DNA of 64,000 nt from Terrimicrobium sacchariphilum (GCF_001613545.1 NZ_BDCO01000002.1:1736001-1800000), one strand, 5' to 3'; shown: positions 50,711 through 63,200, counted from the first letter of the stretch. Notes: a model not told the origin generated them from the sequence alone. Made by a program: numbers and translations.

Positions 50711-53122
50711 TTATTCCGGGGAGTTCGTCCAGAATTTCTGAAAGGCTTCCGTCCAGTCTCGGTTCTCCACCTTGGCGCGAGCAGCCGCGCCGAGACGTTC
50801 CCGCAATCCCGGGTCCTCGCTCAGGCGGCGAATCGCCTCGGAGAGTTCGATCGAGTCGAGCGCCTTGGTGACAAAGCCGTCCTTGCCGTGGCTCACAAGG
50901 TCTCGCGGTCCGCCGACATCGGAGACGATCACGGGCAGCCCGCAGGCCTGGGCCTCGATCACGACGTTGCCGAAAGTGTCCGTAGTGCTTGGGAAGACGA
51001 AGAAATCCGCGGAGGCGTAGGCCCTGGCCAGGTCCTCGCCCTTCAAATATCCGGTGAAAATCGCATCGGGGAGGAGCTTTTTCATCTCGGCGAGATACGG
51101 GCCATCACCCACGAAAAGCGGGCGTACCGGTGTCTGCCATTCGGCGAGGCGGCGCGTCGCCGCGACTAGTGTATCGAGGTTCTTTTCCTTCGAGATGCGA
51201 CCGACAAAAAGCATGCCGACCTCGCCCTCCCGCAGCCCGCGCGAGCGCCAGAAATCGGCCTCACGCCGAGACCGGCTGAACAGCTTCGTATCGAGGCCTC
51301 TTGGCAGAATTTTCAACTTCTCCGCTGGAATGCCGCGATCCACCCAGCATTTTCGGTAGTCCTCGGAGTTCACGTACACGATGTCGAGCTGGCTGTAGAA
51401 CCAGTGCATGAAATCCCACGTGAGCGTCTCCATGAAGGAGTCGTCGGTGAGGATGCGAACATACTGGGGGAAGTCTGTGTGATAGATGCCGACGGCGCGA
51501 ATGCCGAGTGTCTTGGCGGCGAGCAGCGCGGCGAGGCCGAGCGGGCCGGGCGTACTGATGATGAGTTCGGAGTAGTTCTCGCGGATCAAATGCTCGAGGA
51601 TTGCGAGCACAGGCGGGAAGCTGAGCCGCTGGAGTTCATACTCAGGGAGCTCAAATTCGCCCACCGGGGGGAAATTCATGAGTGGAATCCCGTGGTCGCC
51701 GATCTCGGACCGGCATGTCATCACCTTCACGTCGTGACCGGAAGCGACACCGGCAGCGATCATCTTGCGGATCGTGGTGGCCACTCCGTTGACGTCTTCC
51801 AGCGTATCGGTGAACCACGCCCGTTTGGTGTTTTGCAGGAAGGGTGGGATGGTCCCGGCAGCCGTGCGGGTGAGTTCGCGTGCCATCTCGCGCCGGGGCT
51901 GGCGCAGGGCATGCAGGTACGGGCTGAGCAGCCCGGCGATCGGCACGAGCGGGCTGATCGTCTGGATGCTCTCGATGAACTTTCCCGCCGAGAGCTGGGC
52001 GATGAATTGCGTAAAGAACCGATAGCCGAGTTGGTTGGCCACGAGATTGGCCATGAGGAACGCGCGACGCTCGGGCTCGACCACCCCAGCGGTTTCCCGG
52101 GCCATCGCGGCTTTCACCTCGGGCTTGGAGAAGTAACTGGAAAGCTCCTTCCAGAGCGAGGTATTACCTGCCATCGCGAGCTCGAACACCTTGCCCGAGG
52201 CGATGCCCTGGGCGAGGAAGCCGATTTTCTCGGCGAGGGTGAATTCCGTCGGGTCCTTGCCCTCCATGAAACGCGAAAACCCTTTCTCGATCAGGCCGGC
52301 CGCAGGGTCGCCCGGCTTGAGGGCAAACTTCGCCTTCAGGAACTGAAATGCCGTATTGTACGTGCCATGGGCGAGGGAGAGGGGAGTGCCTCCTTCTCCG
52401 GATGGGCTGCATTGCCCTTCGCGGATGTTTTTAAGAAATTCCGCCGCCGTGTCGCATCGGGGTGTTTCGGTCCAGGCGCGGCCTGGATAAACGCCGCCAT
52501 GGTCGTCGGAACCGCCGACGAAGACTTTCTTCCAAGGCTCCCCGTGTGTCGGTTCGATTCCCGTGCGGGCGACAAAGGTCTCGATGGTGCGCGGAGTGAG
52601 CGCCTTGAGGCTGAACTGGGCGGCCTCGCTCCAGCGCGCCAGATAGCGCCCATTGATGCCCTCAAAATGGCGGAAGAGCAGGATGAGCTTCTGGAAGTGG
52701 AGGGGAGTGAGCTTGTCGTTGGGGCTCTGGAAGGGGTGGGCGACGGCGTGGGCGAGATTTGCCGCGGCGAGATACTTTTGAAACTCGAAGATATTCTCCC
52801 GCAGCGCCTGTATCTCCCGGTGTTGAGTCTCGGTAAGCCCCCAGACCAGTATGTGAACCCGGCACTCCTCATCGGGAAAATGAACCGTGACCTCCTCGCC
52901 AAAAATCACACCCGGCAGGTGGGCGATCTCGAGGCAGCCCGCGATCGTGTTGTGATCCGTGATTGTCACGTACTGCATTCCCGCGTCGCGCAGACGCTGA
53001 TAGGTTTGCAGGGGATCGGAGTAGCTGGCGGGAAAGTCGAACCGGCGGAGCACCCAGTCTGCCGCCCGGGTACTGAACCGGGAGTGAATGTGAAGGTCGG
53101 CCTTGGAAATCGGTTGGTTCAT
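50711..53122 (-). CDS. PHP-domain metallo-phosphoesterase fused to GT4 glycosyltransferase
   Basis: 803 residues. The N-terminal PHP domain (about 1-240) has KADLHIHSRFSTR, TDHNTIAGCLEI, VAHPF and VGGSDDHG, the metal-binding His/Asp set. A linker helix region spans about 250-390. The C-terminal GT-B enzyme (about 400-803) has TDTLEDVNGVATTIRKM at its start, VGRISKEKNLDTLV and the donor motif DTFGNVVIEAQACGLP (EX7E). It probably makes a glycolipid or capsule sugar. The deacetylase gene overlaps its start by 4 nt. I chose the ATG at 53122; upstream residues are not conserved-like. Confidence 0.88.
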   Translation of the reverse strand: MNQPISKADLHIHSRFSTRAADWVLRRFDFPASYSDPLQTYQRLRDAGMQYVTITDHNTIAGCLEIAHLPGVIFGEEVTVHFPDEECRVHILVWGLTETQHREIQALRENIFEFQKYLAAANLAHAVAHPFQSPNDKLTPLHFQKLILLFRHFEGINGRYLARWSEAAQFSLKALTPRTIETFVARTGIEPTHGEPWKKVFVGGSDDHGGVYPGRAWTETPRCDTAAEFLKNIREGQCSPSGEGGTPLSLAHGTYNTAFQFLKAKFALKPGDPAAGLIEKGFSRFMEGKDPTEFTLAEKIGFLAQGIASGKVFELAMAGNTSLWKELSSYFSKPEVKAAMARETAGVVEPERRAFLMANLVANQLGYRFFTQFIAQLSAGKFIESIQTISPLVPIAGLLSPYLHALRQPRREMARELTRTAAGTIPPFLQNTKRAWFTDTLEDVNGVATTIRKMIAAGVASGHDVKVMTCRSEIGDHGIPLMNFPPVGEFELPEYELQRLSFPPVLAILEHLIRENYSELIISTPGPLGLAALLAAKTLGIRAVGIYHTDFPQYVRILTDDSFMETLTWDFMHWFYSQLDIVYVNSEDYRKCWVDRGIPAEKLKILPRGLDTKLFSRSRREADFWRSRGLREGEVGMLFVGRISKEKNLDTLVAATRRLAEWQTPVRPLFVGDGPYLAEMKKLLPDAIFTGYLKGEDLARAYASADFFVFPSTTDTFGNVVIEAQACGLPVIVSDVGGPRDLVSHGKDGFVTKALDSIELSEAIRRLSEDPGLRERLGAAARAKVENRDWTEAFQKFWTNSPE

Positions 53123-53868
53123 ACGCGCGCCCGGTGGAGCCAACCCTCATAGGTGATCGGCTCGCGTGCGGCAAGCGTTGCTCGCACAATCCTGAGCACC
53201 TGGCGACGGATGGCCGGATGCGACCAGTCCGGCGGATGCAGCCCGATACGTACTAGCGGATTCTCACCAAGGCGGTTCAGCAGGTAGGCGTTCCAACCCA
53301 GGCTGATTATCCTCCGCCAGGCCGCCCGTACGCTCCAGACGAGACTCTGGCTGAGATCCTCCCGCCCGGTCGCCAGATCCTTGAACGTCTGGAGGCGGGT
53401 GGTGTATTGAAAACCGGCGTCCTTTACCGCCGCCTCCGCCTCGGCGCCCAGCAGCCAGGCTGGGGCGATGAACCCGACCGGATGCAGGCCATTCTCCGCA
53501 AATTCCCTCTTTGCCTTCGCGAGACGTTCGGCAGCCTCCTCTTGCGAGAGGTCGAAGAACTCGCCCTCTCCCGCCGTGTAATGCTCGGTGATGAGAGACT
53601 TGAGCAACGTTGTCTGCTTGGGCGGGCGCAAATGATAGTAACCGTGGAGGACGACTTCGTGGCCGCAGGAGACGAGATTGCGCAATTCCCGGCAAAAAGA
53701 TGCGTCATGGGCAACAGGCGCTTTTTTATGGTGATCCGGCACCACGAGGAGCGATGTACGGGATACTCCCGCGTCGGCGAGATCCGCCAGCATGGTGTGC
53801 ACGACGGCCTGCGTGAGCGGGCTCACATCGTGAATTGAAACGACAAGACTCTGGCGCGGCGTTTGCAT
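53119..53868 (-). CDS. DUF2334-type polysaccharide-deacetylase-fold protein
   Basis: 249 residues. The conserved start SLVVSIHDVSPLT holds the Asp, and HGYYHLRPP holds the metal-binding His pair. The C-terminal segment VRIGLHPPDWSHP carries the late His. This is the DUF2334 branch of the carbohydrate-esterase-4 fold. Overlap with the glycosyltransferase gene (ATGA) implies a shared glycan pathway. It diverges from ftsH with 36 bp between. Confidence 0.88.
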   Translation of the reverse strand: MQTPRQSLVVSIHDVSPLTQAVVHTMLADLADAGVSRTSLLVVPDHHKKAPVAHDASFCRELRNLVSCGHEVVLHGYYHLRPPKQTTLLKSLITEHYTAGEGEFFDLSQEEAAERLAKAKREFAENGLHPVGFIAPAWLLGAEAEAAVKDAGFQYTTRLQTFKDLATGREDLSQSLVWSVRAAWRRIISLGWNAYLLNRLGENPLVRIGLHPPDWSHPAIRRQVLRIVRATLAAREPITYEGWLHRARV

Positions 53869-53904
53869 TTACGAAAAGCGTATGGTACGGGATGATGTTT
53901 ACCG

Positions 53905-55950
53905 ATGGCCGAAGACAACAAAAATCCACAACGAGAGCAGCGTCCGCCCGGCGGGAATGACCCGCAACTGAACTGGAGAGGCCTCGTCCTCTTCGCTATC
54001 GCGCTGGCTCTGATCGGTGGCGCGTTCCTTTTCCGGAACGGCAATTTCAATCAAACCGAGGTCATCACGACGAGTAAATTTCTCCAGCTCATCAAAGATG
54101 GGCAGGTCATCTCGACGGACCAGAAGCCGCTCGAGATCGTGGTTGAGGAAGGCCGCAAGACCGAAACGATCACCGGATTTTTCAAGCAGAAATCTGCGAC
54201 AGACGGTCAGGAGGTCGAGGTGCCGTTCCGCACGCCGATGTTTGCTCCGATGAACGGAGCGGAGATTCGCGACGCGCTCACCACCGCGGGGCTAACCTAT
54301 AATGTGAAGCCGGAGTCGAATCTCCTCGCGTCGGCGATCCTGAGCTTTCTGCCGATCGCCCTCTTCCTCGTGATCCTGTATTTCTTCTTCCGCTCGCAAA
54401 TCAAGATGGCGGGCCGCAGCGCGATGAACTTTGGCAAGAGCAAGGCGCGCATGCTTTCCAAGGAAAAGAACCGCGTGACGTTCAAGGACGTCGCCGGTGT
54501 CGAGGAGGCGAAGGAAGAGGTTTCCGAGCTCGTCGATTTCCTCAAGGACCCAAAGAAATTTCAGCGCCTCGGCGGTCGCATCCCGAAGGGCGTGCTGATG
54601 GTCGGCCCTCCGGGCACCGGCAAGACGATGCTGGCCCGCGCCATTGCGGGAGAGGCGGATGTACCGTTCTTCTCGATCAGCGGTTCGGACTTCGTGGAGA
54701 TGTTCGTCGGCGTGGGAGCCTCGCGTGTCCGCGACATGTTTGAACAGGGCAAGAAGAGCGCCCCGTGCCTGATTTTCATCGACGAAATCGACGCGGTCGG
54801 TCGTCACCGTGGTCATGGCCTCGGCGGCGGACACGATGAGCGCGAGCAGACGCTGAACCAGCTCCTCGTGGAGATGGATGGCTTCGACACCCAGGATGGC
54901 GTGATCATCATCGCCGCCACGAACCGCCCCGACGTGCTTGACCCCGCGCTCCTGCGTCCCGGTCGCTTCGACCGTCAGGTCAATGTCAGCCTGCCGGATG
55001 TGAAGGGCCGCGAGGAAATCCTCAAGGTCCACGCCCGCCGTGTGAAGATCTCGGCCGATGTCGACCTCTCCGTCGTGGCTCGCGGTACGCCCGGCTACTC
55101 CGGTGCGGAACTCGCCAACGTGATCAACGAAGCCGCCCTCCTCGCCGCCCGCAAGGGACTCAAGGCCATCACTATGGCGGAGATGGAAGAGGCCCGCGAC
55201 AAGGTGCGCTGGGGCAAGGAGCGTCGCAGTCTCGCCCTCTCCGAGAAGGAGAAGGAAAACACCGCCTACCACGAGGCTGGGCACGCGATCCTGCTGGAGC
55301 TCCTGGAGCACACCGAACCCCTTCACAAGGTGACGATCATTCCTCGCGGACCGTCGCTCGGTTCCACCATGTGGCTGCCTGAGGAGGACAAGTATACGAC
55401 CCGTAAGAACGAATTGCTCGATCAGCTCGTCGTGACGATGGGCGGTCGCGTTGCCGAGGAAATCGTTTTTGGCGATGTCACCAGTGGTGCTCGCGGCGAT
55501 ATCGGTCAGGCGACGGCGATTGCCCGCAAGATGGTTTGCGAGTGGGGCATGAGTGAAAAGATGGGCATGGTCGAGTACGGCGAGCACGATGATTACGTGT
55601 TCCTCGGGCGCGATCTCGGTCGTTCACGGGGTTACAGCGAGGCTACAGCCCAGGAGATCGATCGCGAGGTGCGCAAGCTTTGTGACGACGCCTACGCCCG
55701 CGCCAAGGAATTGCTGATCAAGCACCGCGACCGCCTGGAGGCCATCGCAAAGGCCCTGCTCGAGTACGAGACTCTCGACGGCATTCATATCCGGGAGATC
55801 ATGGAGTTCGGTGAATTGCGGAACCCGCCGCGCAAGTACAAGGCGCCGCCGCCGCTTCCGCCCGAGCCGACCGATACCCCCGGCGGCACTGCCGAGCCGA
55901 CTCAGGAGGACCTCCCTCCGGGTGGATTCCCTGCACCGGCACCAGCCTAG
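53905..55950 (+). CDS. ftsH: ATP-dependent zinc metalloprotease FtsH
   Basis: 681 residues. Two N-terminal membrane helices (about 21-40 and 145-165) flank a periplasmic domain. The AAA domain has Walker [13 protein letters not shown], Walker [12 protein letters not shown] and [22 protein letters not shown]. The zinc site is HEAGH with the Asp in [14 protein letters not shown]. It degrades membrane and regulatory proteins. The C-terminal tail is Pro-rich ([16 protein letters not shown]). A short intergenic separates it from the divergent deacetylase. Confidence 0.97.
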   Translation: MAEDNKNPQREQRPPGGNDPQLNWRGLVLFAIALALIGGAFLFRNGNFNQTEVITTSKFLQLIKDGQVISTDQKPLEIVVEEGRKTETITGFFKQKSATDGQEVEVPFRTPMFAPMNGAEIRDALTTAGLTYNVKPESNLLASAILSFLPIALFLVILYFFFRSQIKMAGRSAMNFGKSKARMLSKEKNRVTFKDVAGVEEAKEEVSELVDFLKDPKKFQRLGGRIPKGVLMVGPPGTGKTMLARAIAGEADVPFFSISGSDFVEMFVGVGASRVRDMFEQGKKSAPCLIFIDEIDAVGRHRGHGLGGGHDEREQTLNQLLVEMDGFDTQDGVIIIAATNRPDVLDPALLRPGRFDRQVNVSLPDVKGREEILKVHARRVKISADVDLSVVARGTPGYSGAELANVINEAALLAARKGLKAITMAEMEEARDKVRWGKERRSLALSEKEKENTAYHEAGHAILLELLEHTEPLHKVTIIPRGPSLGSTMWLPEEDKYTTRKNELLDQLVVTMGGRVAEEIVFGDVTSGARGDIGQATAIARKMVCEWGMSEKMGMVEYGEHDDYVFLGRDLGRSRGYSEATAQEIDREVRKLCDDAYARAKELLIKHRDRLEAIAKALLEYETLDGIHIREIMEFGELRNPPRKYKAPPPLPPEPTDTPGGTAEPTQEDLPPGGFPAPAPA

Positions 55951-55965
55951 TCGGAAAGACCTCTT

Positions 55966-56003
55966 AAGCCGCATACGGGTGAAAATCCGTATGCGGCTTT
56001 TTT
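55966..56003. terminator. Bidirectional terminator between ftsH and the hybrid kinase
   Basis: A perfect 13-bp stem (AAGCCGCATACGG / CCGTATGCGGCTT; 55966-55978 and 55987-55999) with an 8-nt loop is followed by T-runs for ftsH. On the minus strand the stem ends in AA/TT pairs, so it can serve both converging genes. Confidence 0.88.
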
Positions 56004-56006
56004 GCT

Positions 56007-59000
56007 CTAGATCGGGGTCTTCGCCTGAAAAGCCCGCCTTAGTACGGTGGCAAGAGTCTCGGAGCGAACTGGCTTGCTTAGGTAGTCGTTCATGCCGGCG
56101 GCAATGCAGTCCTCCCTGTCGCCTTCGACTGCGTGCGCCGTCAGGGCCACCAGCCAGGGACGCTTGGTCTCTGGATATTCTCGGCAAATGGTGCGGGCTG
56201 CTTCCAGGCCGTCCAGCTCCGGCATTTGTATATCCAGGAACACCACGTCATAATGTGACTCCCTCAAGCGATCCAGGGCCTGCCTCCCATCGCTCACGAT
56301 ATCGGCCTCATAGCCGAGGCGTCGCAGCAGCAGCGCGGCGACTCGCTGGTTCACGAGGTTGTCCTCGGCTACCAGGATGCGGAGAGGGCATGCTACGGCA
56401 AGATCCTCGTTCTGTTCCTGTGGTCTCGATTGCCGGTGCATTTTCCTGAGACCCATCGCATTGCGGATCGCGTGCGCCAGTTGACTGTTCTTGACCGGCT
56501 TGGAGAGGACCACAGAAATGCCAAGGTCTTCCGCGGACATGCGCTTCTCAGGCCCGATGGAGGTCAATACTATGATGGGTAATGCCGGGAGAGCTTTGCG
56601 GATCTCACGAATCAAGTCGTAGCCATCCATGCCCGGCATCACCACATCCAGGATGGCGAGATCGAAATTCTCTCCGAGGTGATCGAGGGCTTCCCGTCCG
56701 TTTTTGCACAAGGTAGCTGCCATTCCCCAGGACTTCACCTGCATCTTGAGGATGCCGAGGTTGGTCGGGTTGTCATCAACGATCAGTGCCTTCAGACCGG
56801 TGAGATCAAGCGTCTCGACAGACGCGTTCGCGGGGATCTCATCTGTCGGGTGCAGAGGAATTTCAAATTGGAAAATGGAACCTTTGTCGACGACGGACTC
56901 CACCCAGATTCGCCCCTTCATCATCTCGATCAGGCGCTGCGTGATGACGAGGCCGAGGCCGGTGCCGCCGAATCGTCGGGTGGTCGATGAGTCCACCTGG
57001 CTGAACGCCTGGAATAGCCTCTCCATTCGGTCAGTAGGAATCCCGATCCCTGAGTCCTTCACCTCCACCCGCAGAAGTGGCGTTCCGTCGGAGGAATTAC
57101 GCTTTATCAACTTGATGAATACCTGGCCGCGCGGGGTGAATTTAATGGCATTCGTCATGAGATTGACAAAGACCTGCCTCAATCGCGCCGGGTCACCGAA
57201 ACTGGCTGCAGGCAGAGCGGGGTCGAGCCAGCAAAGAAGTTCCAGACTCTTTCCGGCAGCCTGCGGTGACACGATGTCGACAGCCGACTCCACGCATTCG
57301 CGAATCGAGAAGGGGATATTCTCGAGTTCGAGATGGCCCGACTCGATTTTCGAAAAGTCCAGGATGTCGTTGATGATCGACAACAGCATGTCGCCGCTGC
57401 TGTGAATCGTGTCGACAAACTCTCTTTCCCGCGCATCGAGTTTCTCGTGAGTGAGCAACTCCGACATGCCGATGACGGCGTTGAGTGGTGTCCGGATTTC
57501 ATGGCTCATGTTGGCGAGAAACTCTGCCTTTGCCTTTGCGTGAGCTTCTGCTCGCTGGGTGGCAATCTCCAGCTGGCGGTTACGCTCAGCCAGGAGGTCC
57601 GCCGCCCGATGGCGATCATCGATATCCTGGATCACGCCCCGGAGCGCGATCAATCGGCCAGAGTCATCCGTGACAGGTTCTCCACGAGTCTGCACCCAGC
57701 GGATATTTCCTTTTGCTGTGAGGAGACGGGCTTCAAATTCAAACGGCCGGATTTCTTCTGTAGCCTGGCGAATCAGGCTCTCCACCCGTTCCTGATCTTC
57801 TGCCAGATAGCAATTTATTGCGTCCTCCAAAGACACGCGTGTGCCAGGCGGGACTTCGTGGATTTGACAGGTGATGTCTGACCAGTAGGGCGAGGAGTCG
57901 CCGATTTTAACCTCCCAGTGCCCGATGCGTGCGATGCGACCGGCGGCTTTCAATAGCGCCGAGGCGGCTTGCTGGGCGGTGATCGCCGAGCGCAGTTCCT
58001 GCTCGATACGCTTGATCTCCGAGATGTCCTGCACGATCGAGCAGATCATCGCGCCCCTTTGGGGGTCATTGATGAGCATGCCTTGCAGCAATACTGGAAA
58101 CCTATCACCGTTCTTTTTGATGAATTCCTTCTGGTAGGGGCCATATCGTCCATTCACTCGCAGGAGCCGGAGTTGTTCCTCTTCCTGCATTTGGTATTCT
58201 TGAGGCGTGATATCCCAGTAGGATAGGGCGGCAAACTCGGCCTGCGTGCATCCTACGCTATCGAGCAGCGATTGATTGGCTGCGATGAACTGGCCCGTTT
58301 CGAAATCATTCAAGGCCATCCCGACTGGTGCAAACTCGAAGATTCCGCGAAACTTTTGTTCGCTCGTCCTCAACTCGCTTTCCATTTTCCGCCGTTCTGT
58401 GATGTCCACTGATGTGCCGAGATACCCGGTGATTTCTCCGGCGTTGTCCCTCAATGGATAGACATACAGGTCGATGAATTTACGTGACCCATCTTTGCAG
58501 ATGTAGGTCCATTCGCGTCGTTCGCTCCCCAGACGGTCTGCGATCGAGGTGAAGACCCGAAAGCCGGTGATCGGCTCGCCGAGTTGCTCTGTCAGCTCAC
58601 GGGAGCGCTGGGCGATTTCTTCCGGGTCATGAATGATCGCCGGGGTCTGCTGGCCCACCATTTCCTCGCTCGTATAGCCGAGAAGGGATTCCGCGCCCCG
58701 GCTGAAATACGTAATGACTCCCTCTGGGTCCGCCGCGACAACTGCTACTCCGGTGGCGGCATTGAGAACAACGCGGAGCCGTTCTTCGCTTTCGCGCGCT
58801 CGTTCTTCGGCGGCTCGACGATCCGAAATGTCCGAGTGCGTCCCGATCACGCGCAGGGGGAGTCGATCGGCGCTCCACTCAAGTATTCGTCCGCGGTCGA
58901 GGATCCATTTGTACGTGCCATCGCGACAGCGGAGGCGGTGTTCGCTTTTGTAAATCGATGCTTCTCCGCTGACATGGCGAAAAAACTCGCGGCGAACCTC

Positions 59001-59996
59001 CTCCAAATCATCTGGATGCACCAGTGCCTCCCAGTCGGCCAGAGTGTCTCCGATTTCTTCCTCCCGATATCCCAGCATTTCCTTGCATCGCGCTGAGAGG
59101 AAGAGAGTCTTGGAGGTGGGATCGTATTCCCATATCCCATCGCCCGATGCCTCGAGCGCAAGCCGTAGTCGCTCCTTGCTCTCCCGGAGCGTTTTTTCTC
59201 CGAGCACTCTTTCTGTGACATCGGTCTGGAGGGCGACGAATTTGCGAACGGCTCCGGTCTCAGAGAGCACCGGGTCGATTCTCATCTGGAGATAAAACGG
59301 CGATCCGTCCTTGGTGTAGTTCAGGATGGTCTCTTCGCAACATCTGCCATCCCTCAGAGCGGTGCGAATGCGGTCCACCGTGACGGGATCTGTTTCGGGT
59401 CCCTGAAGGATTGCCCCCGGCTTTCGTCCGAGAACCTCGGAAAGACTGTAACCGGTCAGGTGCGTAAAGCTGTCATTAACCCATTCTATCAGTCCTTCCT
59501 TGTCGGTGATGACGACGCCGTTGATGGTGTGAGACGCCACGAGCGACAATCGCTCCAGCATGAGGTCCTGTTTCTTCTGGTCCGTGATGTCGGTGCAGGT
59601 GCCGATCACCCTCAATGGCATCCCCTCAGGATCCCTAAGGAAGACCTTTCCCCGCTCCAGGATCCACTTGAACGAGCCATCCCGACACTGCATGCGATGT
59701 TCGCTCACATACGAGGGGGATTTTCCATCCAGGTGGTTCTGGAGGGATGCTTCGGCGGACGACCGATCATCCGGATGAATGAGTGCGAGCCACTCGTCGG
59801 AGCAATGGCCGATTTCTTCTTCGGCGTAGCCCAGGATCACCTTGCAGAGATGCGAAACAAAGATCGTCTTGGCGGGAATATTCCTGTCCCACACTCCATG
59901 TCCCGAGCTTTCCAGGGCAAACAGCCAGCGCTCTTCACCCTCTTCAAGCGAAGCTTTCTGGCTTAGCTGACCCTCATTTGCGATGTCTCCTGGCAT
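56007..59996 (-). CDS. Hybrid sensor histidine kinase with six PAS domains and two receivers
   Basis: 1329 residues, soluble. Six PAS/PAC units lie at about 20-140, 145-270, 272-400, 405-545, 548-670 and 680-810. The first and third are near duplicates (both contain EHR-CRDG-KWIL segments and ALE-SG-G-W starts). HisKA has the phospho-acceptor in [15 protein letters not shown] (about 848-862). HATPase_c has NLMTNAIKF and [13 protein letters not shown]. Two REC domains follow: IVDDNPTN with [13 protein letters not shown], and VAEDNLVNQ with [15 protein letters not shown]. There are no membrane helices, so the signal is cytosolic (redox, haem or flavin are options known for PAS). No HPt is attached. 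Confidence 0.93.
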   Translation of the reverse strand: MPGDIANEGQLSQKASLEEGEERWLFALESSGHGVWDRNIPAKTIFVSHLCKVILGYAEEEIGHCSDEWLALIHPDDRSSAEASLQNHLDGKSPSYVSEHRMQCRDGSFKWILERGKVFLRDPEGMPLRVIGTCTDITDQKKQDLMLERLSLVASHTINGVVITDKEGLIEWVNDSFTHLTGYSLSEVLGRKPGAILQGPETDPVTVDRIRTALRDGRCCEETILNYTKDGSPFYLQMRIDPVLSETGAVRKFVALQTDVTERVLGEKTLRESKERLRLALEASGDGIWEYDPTSKTLFLSARCKEMLGYREEEIGDTLADWEALVHPDDLEEVRREFFRHVSGEASIYKSEHRLRCRDGTYKWILDRGRILEWSADRLPLRVIGTHSDISDRRAAEERARESEERLRVVLNAATGVAVVAADPEGVITYFSRGAESLLGYTSEEMVGQQTPAIIHDPEEIAQRSRELTEQLGEPITGFRVFTSIADRLGSERREWTYICKDGSRKFIDLYVYPLRDNAGEITGYLGTSVDITERRKMESELRTSEQKFRGIFEFAPVGMALNDFETGQFIAANQSLLDSVGCTQAEFAALSYWDITPQEYQMQEEEQLRLLRVNGRYGPYQKEFIKKNGDRFPVLLQGMLINDPQRGAMICSIVQDISEIKRIEQELRSAITAQQAASALLKAAGRIARIGHWEVKIGDSSPYWSDITCQIHEVPPGTRVSLEDAINCYLAEDQERVESLIRQATEEIRPFEFEARLLTAKGNIRWVQTRGEPVTDDSGRLIALRGVIQDIDDRHRAADLLAERNRQLEIATQRAEAHAKAKAEFLANMSHEIRTPLNAVIGMSELLTHEKLDAREREFVDTIHSSGDMLLSIINDILDFSKIESGHLELENIPFSIRECVESAVDIVSPQAAGKSLELLCWLDPALPAASFGDPARLRQVFVNLMTNAIKFTPRGQVFIKLIKRNSSDGTPLLRVEVKDSGIGIPTDRMERLFQAFSQVDSSTTRRFGGTGLGLVITQRLIEMMKGRIWVESVVDKGSIFQFEIPLHPTDEIPANASVETLDLTGLKALIVDDNPTNLGILKMQVKSWGMAATLCKNGREALDHLGENFDLAILDVVMPGMDGYDLIREIRKALPALPIIVLTSIGPEKRMSAEDLGISVVLSKPVKNSQLAHAIRNAMGLRKMHRQSRPQEQNEDLAVACPLRILVAEDNLVNQRVAALLLRRLGYEADIVSDGRQALDRLRESHYDVVFLDIQMPELDGLEAARTICREYPETKRPWLVALTAHAVEGDREDCIAAGMNDYLSKPVRSETLATVLRRAFQAKTPI

Positions 59997-60205
59997 GAGC
60001 GTTTGGAGGAAAGGAGAGGTGGGAAATCGATAGCTTCTTAAAATCGGTTCAGACCAGCGTGCAGGTTTGCTCTCCGGCCAATCCTGCTCGTGCCTACGAA
60101 GTTACCTTGAAATCATAAAAACGTCACAGAAAACCGATCAAAAATACGCAGAAGTTCCGAATAAAATGCATGCAACTGGTTTTTCTCGGAAATCCCATCG
60201 GCACC

Positions 60206-60234
60206 TTGCCACTTTGACCCCCAGCCACTAGGTT
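60206..60234 (+). promoter_or_regulatory. dnaE promoter, leaderless type
   Basis: TTGCCA at 60206-60211, a 17-nt spacer and TAGGTT at 60229-60234. The ATG follows after 6 nt. No Shine-Dalgarno sequence is possible between the predicted start and the ATG. Confidence 0.55.
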
Positions 60235-60240
60235 GTCCCC

Positions 60241-63200
60241 ATGTCCGGAAAGTCGTTCGTTCACCTGCATTGTCACACCGAATATTCGCTGCTCGACGGT
60301 GCGATCCGGACCAAGGATCTGGTTAAAAAGGCCGCCTCTCTCGGCATGCCAGCCGTCGCCATGACGGATCACGGCAACATGTTTGGCACGGTGGAGTTTT
60401 TTCAGGCTGCCCAGAAGGCGGGGGTGAAGCCGATCGTGGGCTGTGAGGCCTATGTCGCACCGGGGTCCATGCTGGACAAGGCGGCGGGTTCTGCTCGCGA
60501 CGCTGCCTATCACCTGACGCTCCTCGTGCAGAATGCCGAGGGGTACAGCAACCTCGTCAAACTCATCAGTGCTGCCCACCTGGAAGGTTTTTACTACAAG
60601 CCGCGGATCGACCGGGAACTGCTGGCCAAGCACTCGGATGGCCTTATAGCGCTCAGTGGTTGCCTCAAGGGCGAGGTGAACCATCACATCCTCGCGGGGG
60701 ACGGGGGCAAGGCCCGGGAAATTGCTGGACTCTATCGCGATATTTTCGGACCGGAGCGCTATTTTATCGAACTTCACGACCACGGCATCGACGCGCAGCG
60801 CCGCTGTAATCCCGAGCTGATCAAGATCGCCCGGGAAATGAAGCTCGACCTCGTCGCGGCCAACGACGTCCACTTCCTGGACCGTGCCCACCACGAGTCG
60901 CATGATGTGATGCTCTGCATCGGCACCGGCTCGATGGTGCTGGACGAGAAGCGCATGCGTTACGCGACCGAGCTGTATTTCAAGAGCCGTCAGGAAATGG
61001 AGCAGCTCTTCGGCGACATTCCCGAGGCCCTCGACAACACCCTCAAGGTGGCGGAGTTGTGCGACTTCCAGATGGAGTTCGGCAAGCCGAAGTATCCCGC
61101 CTTTGAGCCGCCTGCCGGGGTGACGCGCGAGCAATACCTGCGCGATCTGTGCTGGCAGGGATTGCGAGAGCGTTACGGCAATGAACGGGCCGAGAAGGAC
61201 GAGGAACTCCGCAAGCGCCTCGAGTACGAGCTCGGGGTCATTGAGAAGACGGGATTCGTCAGCTATTTCCTCATCGTCTGGGACTTCATCAACTACGGCA
61301 AGGAGAACGACATCCCGGTCGGTCCCGGCCGTGGCTCGGCGGCAGGTTCGCTCATCGCGTACGTGCTGCGCATCACAGACATCGATCCGCTGCGGTATGG
61401 ACTGATCTTCGAGCGATTCCTCAACCCGGAACGTATCAGTCCGCCGGATATCGACGTCGATTTCTGCATGGAACGCCGTGGCGAGGTGATCGACTACGTG
61501 CGCCGCAAATACGGCGAGCGCTGTGTGTCGCAGATCGTGACATTCGGTACGCTCGGCGCGAAGAGCGTGGTGCGCGACGTGGGCCGCGTGCTGGGCTGGA
61601 GCTATGGCGATGCCGACCGGCTCGCCAAGATGATTCCGAACGAGCTGAATATTACCTTGTCCACCGCGGCGGAAAAGAGCCCGGAGCTCAAGGCCGCGCT
61701 TGAGACCGAGCCCGCGACGCGCCAGCTGTGGGATCACGCCTCGGTGCTGGAAGGTCTCTGCCGCAATACCGGCATCCACGCGGCGGGCGTCGTGATCGGC
61801 GACCGTCCGCTGGACGAGTACATCCCTCTTTGCCGCGGCAAGGACAATGAAGTCATCTCGCAGTATGAGATGAACGCCCTGACCGAGCTGGGCATGCTGA
61901 AGATGGACTTTCTCGGCCTCAAGACGCTGACCATCCTGCAGCACGCCGTGCGGCTGATTCATGAGAAGAATCCCGGTTTCGATCTCGCGGCCATTCCGAC
62001 CGACGACAAGGAGACCTTCGACATCTACAACCGGGGCGAAACTCTTGGTGTGTTCCAGATGGAAAGCGGCGGCATCACGAACTGCTGTAAGCGCTTCGAT
62101 GTCGACAAGATCGACGACATCATCGCCATCGGCGCGCTTTATCGTCCGGGCCCGATGCAGTTCATCGACGACTACATCGCGCGTAAAAAAGGTCTCAACA
62201 AGATCGAGTACGCGCATCCGCTGCTGGCCCAGGTCTGCGCCGATACCTACGGCATCATCGTTTATCAGGAACAGGTGCAGAAAGCGGCGAATATCCTGGC
62301 CGGCTACTCCCTTGGCGACGCTGACCTGCTCCGCCGGGCGATGGGTAAGAAGGACAAGGAAAAGATGGCCAAGGAGCGCGTGCGCTTCGTCGAGGGCTGC
62401 GGCAAGGTCAACAACATCCCGCCTGGAACGGCCGACGCGATCTTTGACTTTATCGCGAAGTTCGCGGAATACGGCTTCAACAAAAGTCATAGTGCCGCCT
62501 ACGGATGGGTTTCCTACCAGACGGCCTTCGTCAAGGCTCACTACCCGGTGGAGTTCATGGCCGCCTTGCTCACGCATGACGCCTCGACGACCGACCGCCT
62601 CGCCGTCGTCATCGCGGAATGCACGCGCATGGGCATCAAGGTGCTCCCGCCTGATGTGAACAGCAGTTTCCTGTTTTTCACCCCCGAGCTGTTCGGCGAT
62701 CAGCGCGCCATCCGGTTCGGCCTCGCCTCCATCAAGAACGTGGGCGCGGGAGCGATGCAGGCGGTGCTGGAGGATCGGGAAAAGAACGGCCCGTTTACCT
62801 CGCTGGAGGATTTTTGCTCGCGCCTCGATTCCCGCACGGTGAATCGCAAGATCTTGGAAAGCCTCGTGAAGTGCGGCGCCTTCGATGGCTTCAAGAAGAA
62901 TCGTGCCGAGCTCTTCGAGGACATCGAGCAGGCCATGGCCGCTGCTGCCGCCGTGCAGAGGGATCGCGCATCGGGGCAGGTGTCGCTCTTCGATGCGATG
63001 GACACCGCGCCCCAGAAATCCAAGGGTACTGCTCGCAAGGTGGAACCGTGGCCGCAGAATGAGATCCTCGCGCACGAGAAGGAACTGCTCGGCTACTACA
63101 TCACAGGACACCCGCTTGAGGCTTACGCTGGTCACTTCGACAGCATAAAGGTAAGCAAGATCGCCGACGCCCTCCAGGTCGAGGAATCCGCCACCTTCAA

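Noticed and set aside
60124-63135. 1003-codon open frame antisense to dnaE
   Set aside because: It has no recognisable domain, and its composition is that of GC-rich antisense coding (many His/Arg/Leu/Ala/Gly). The strong dnaE motifs on the other strand explain the region fully.
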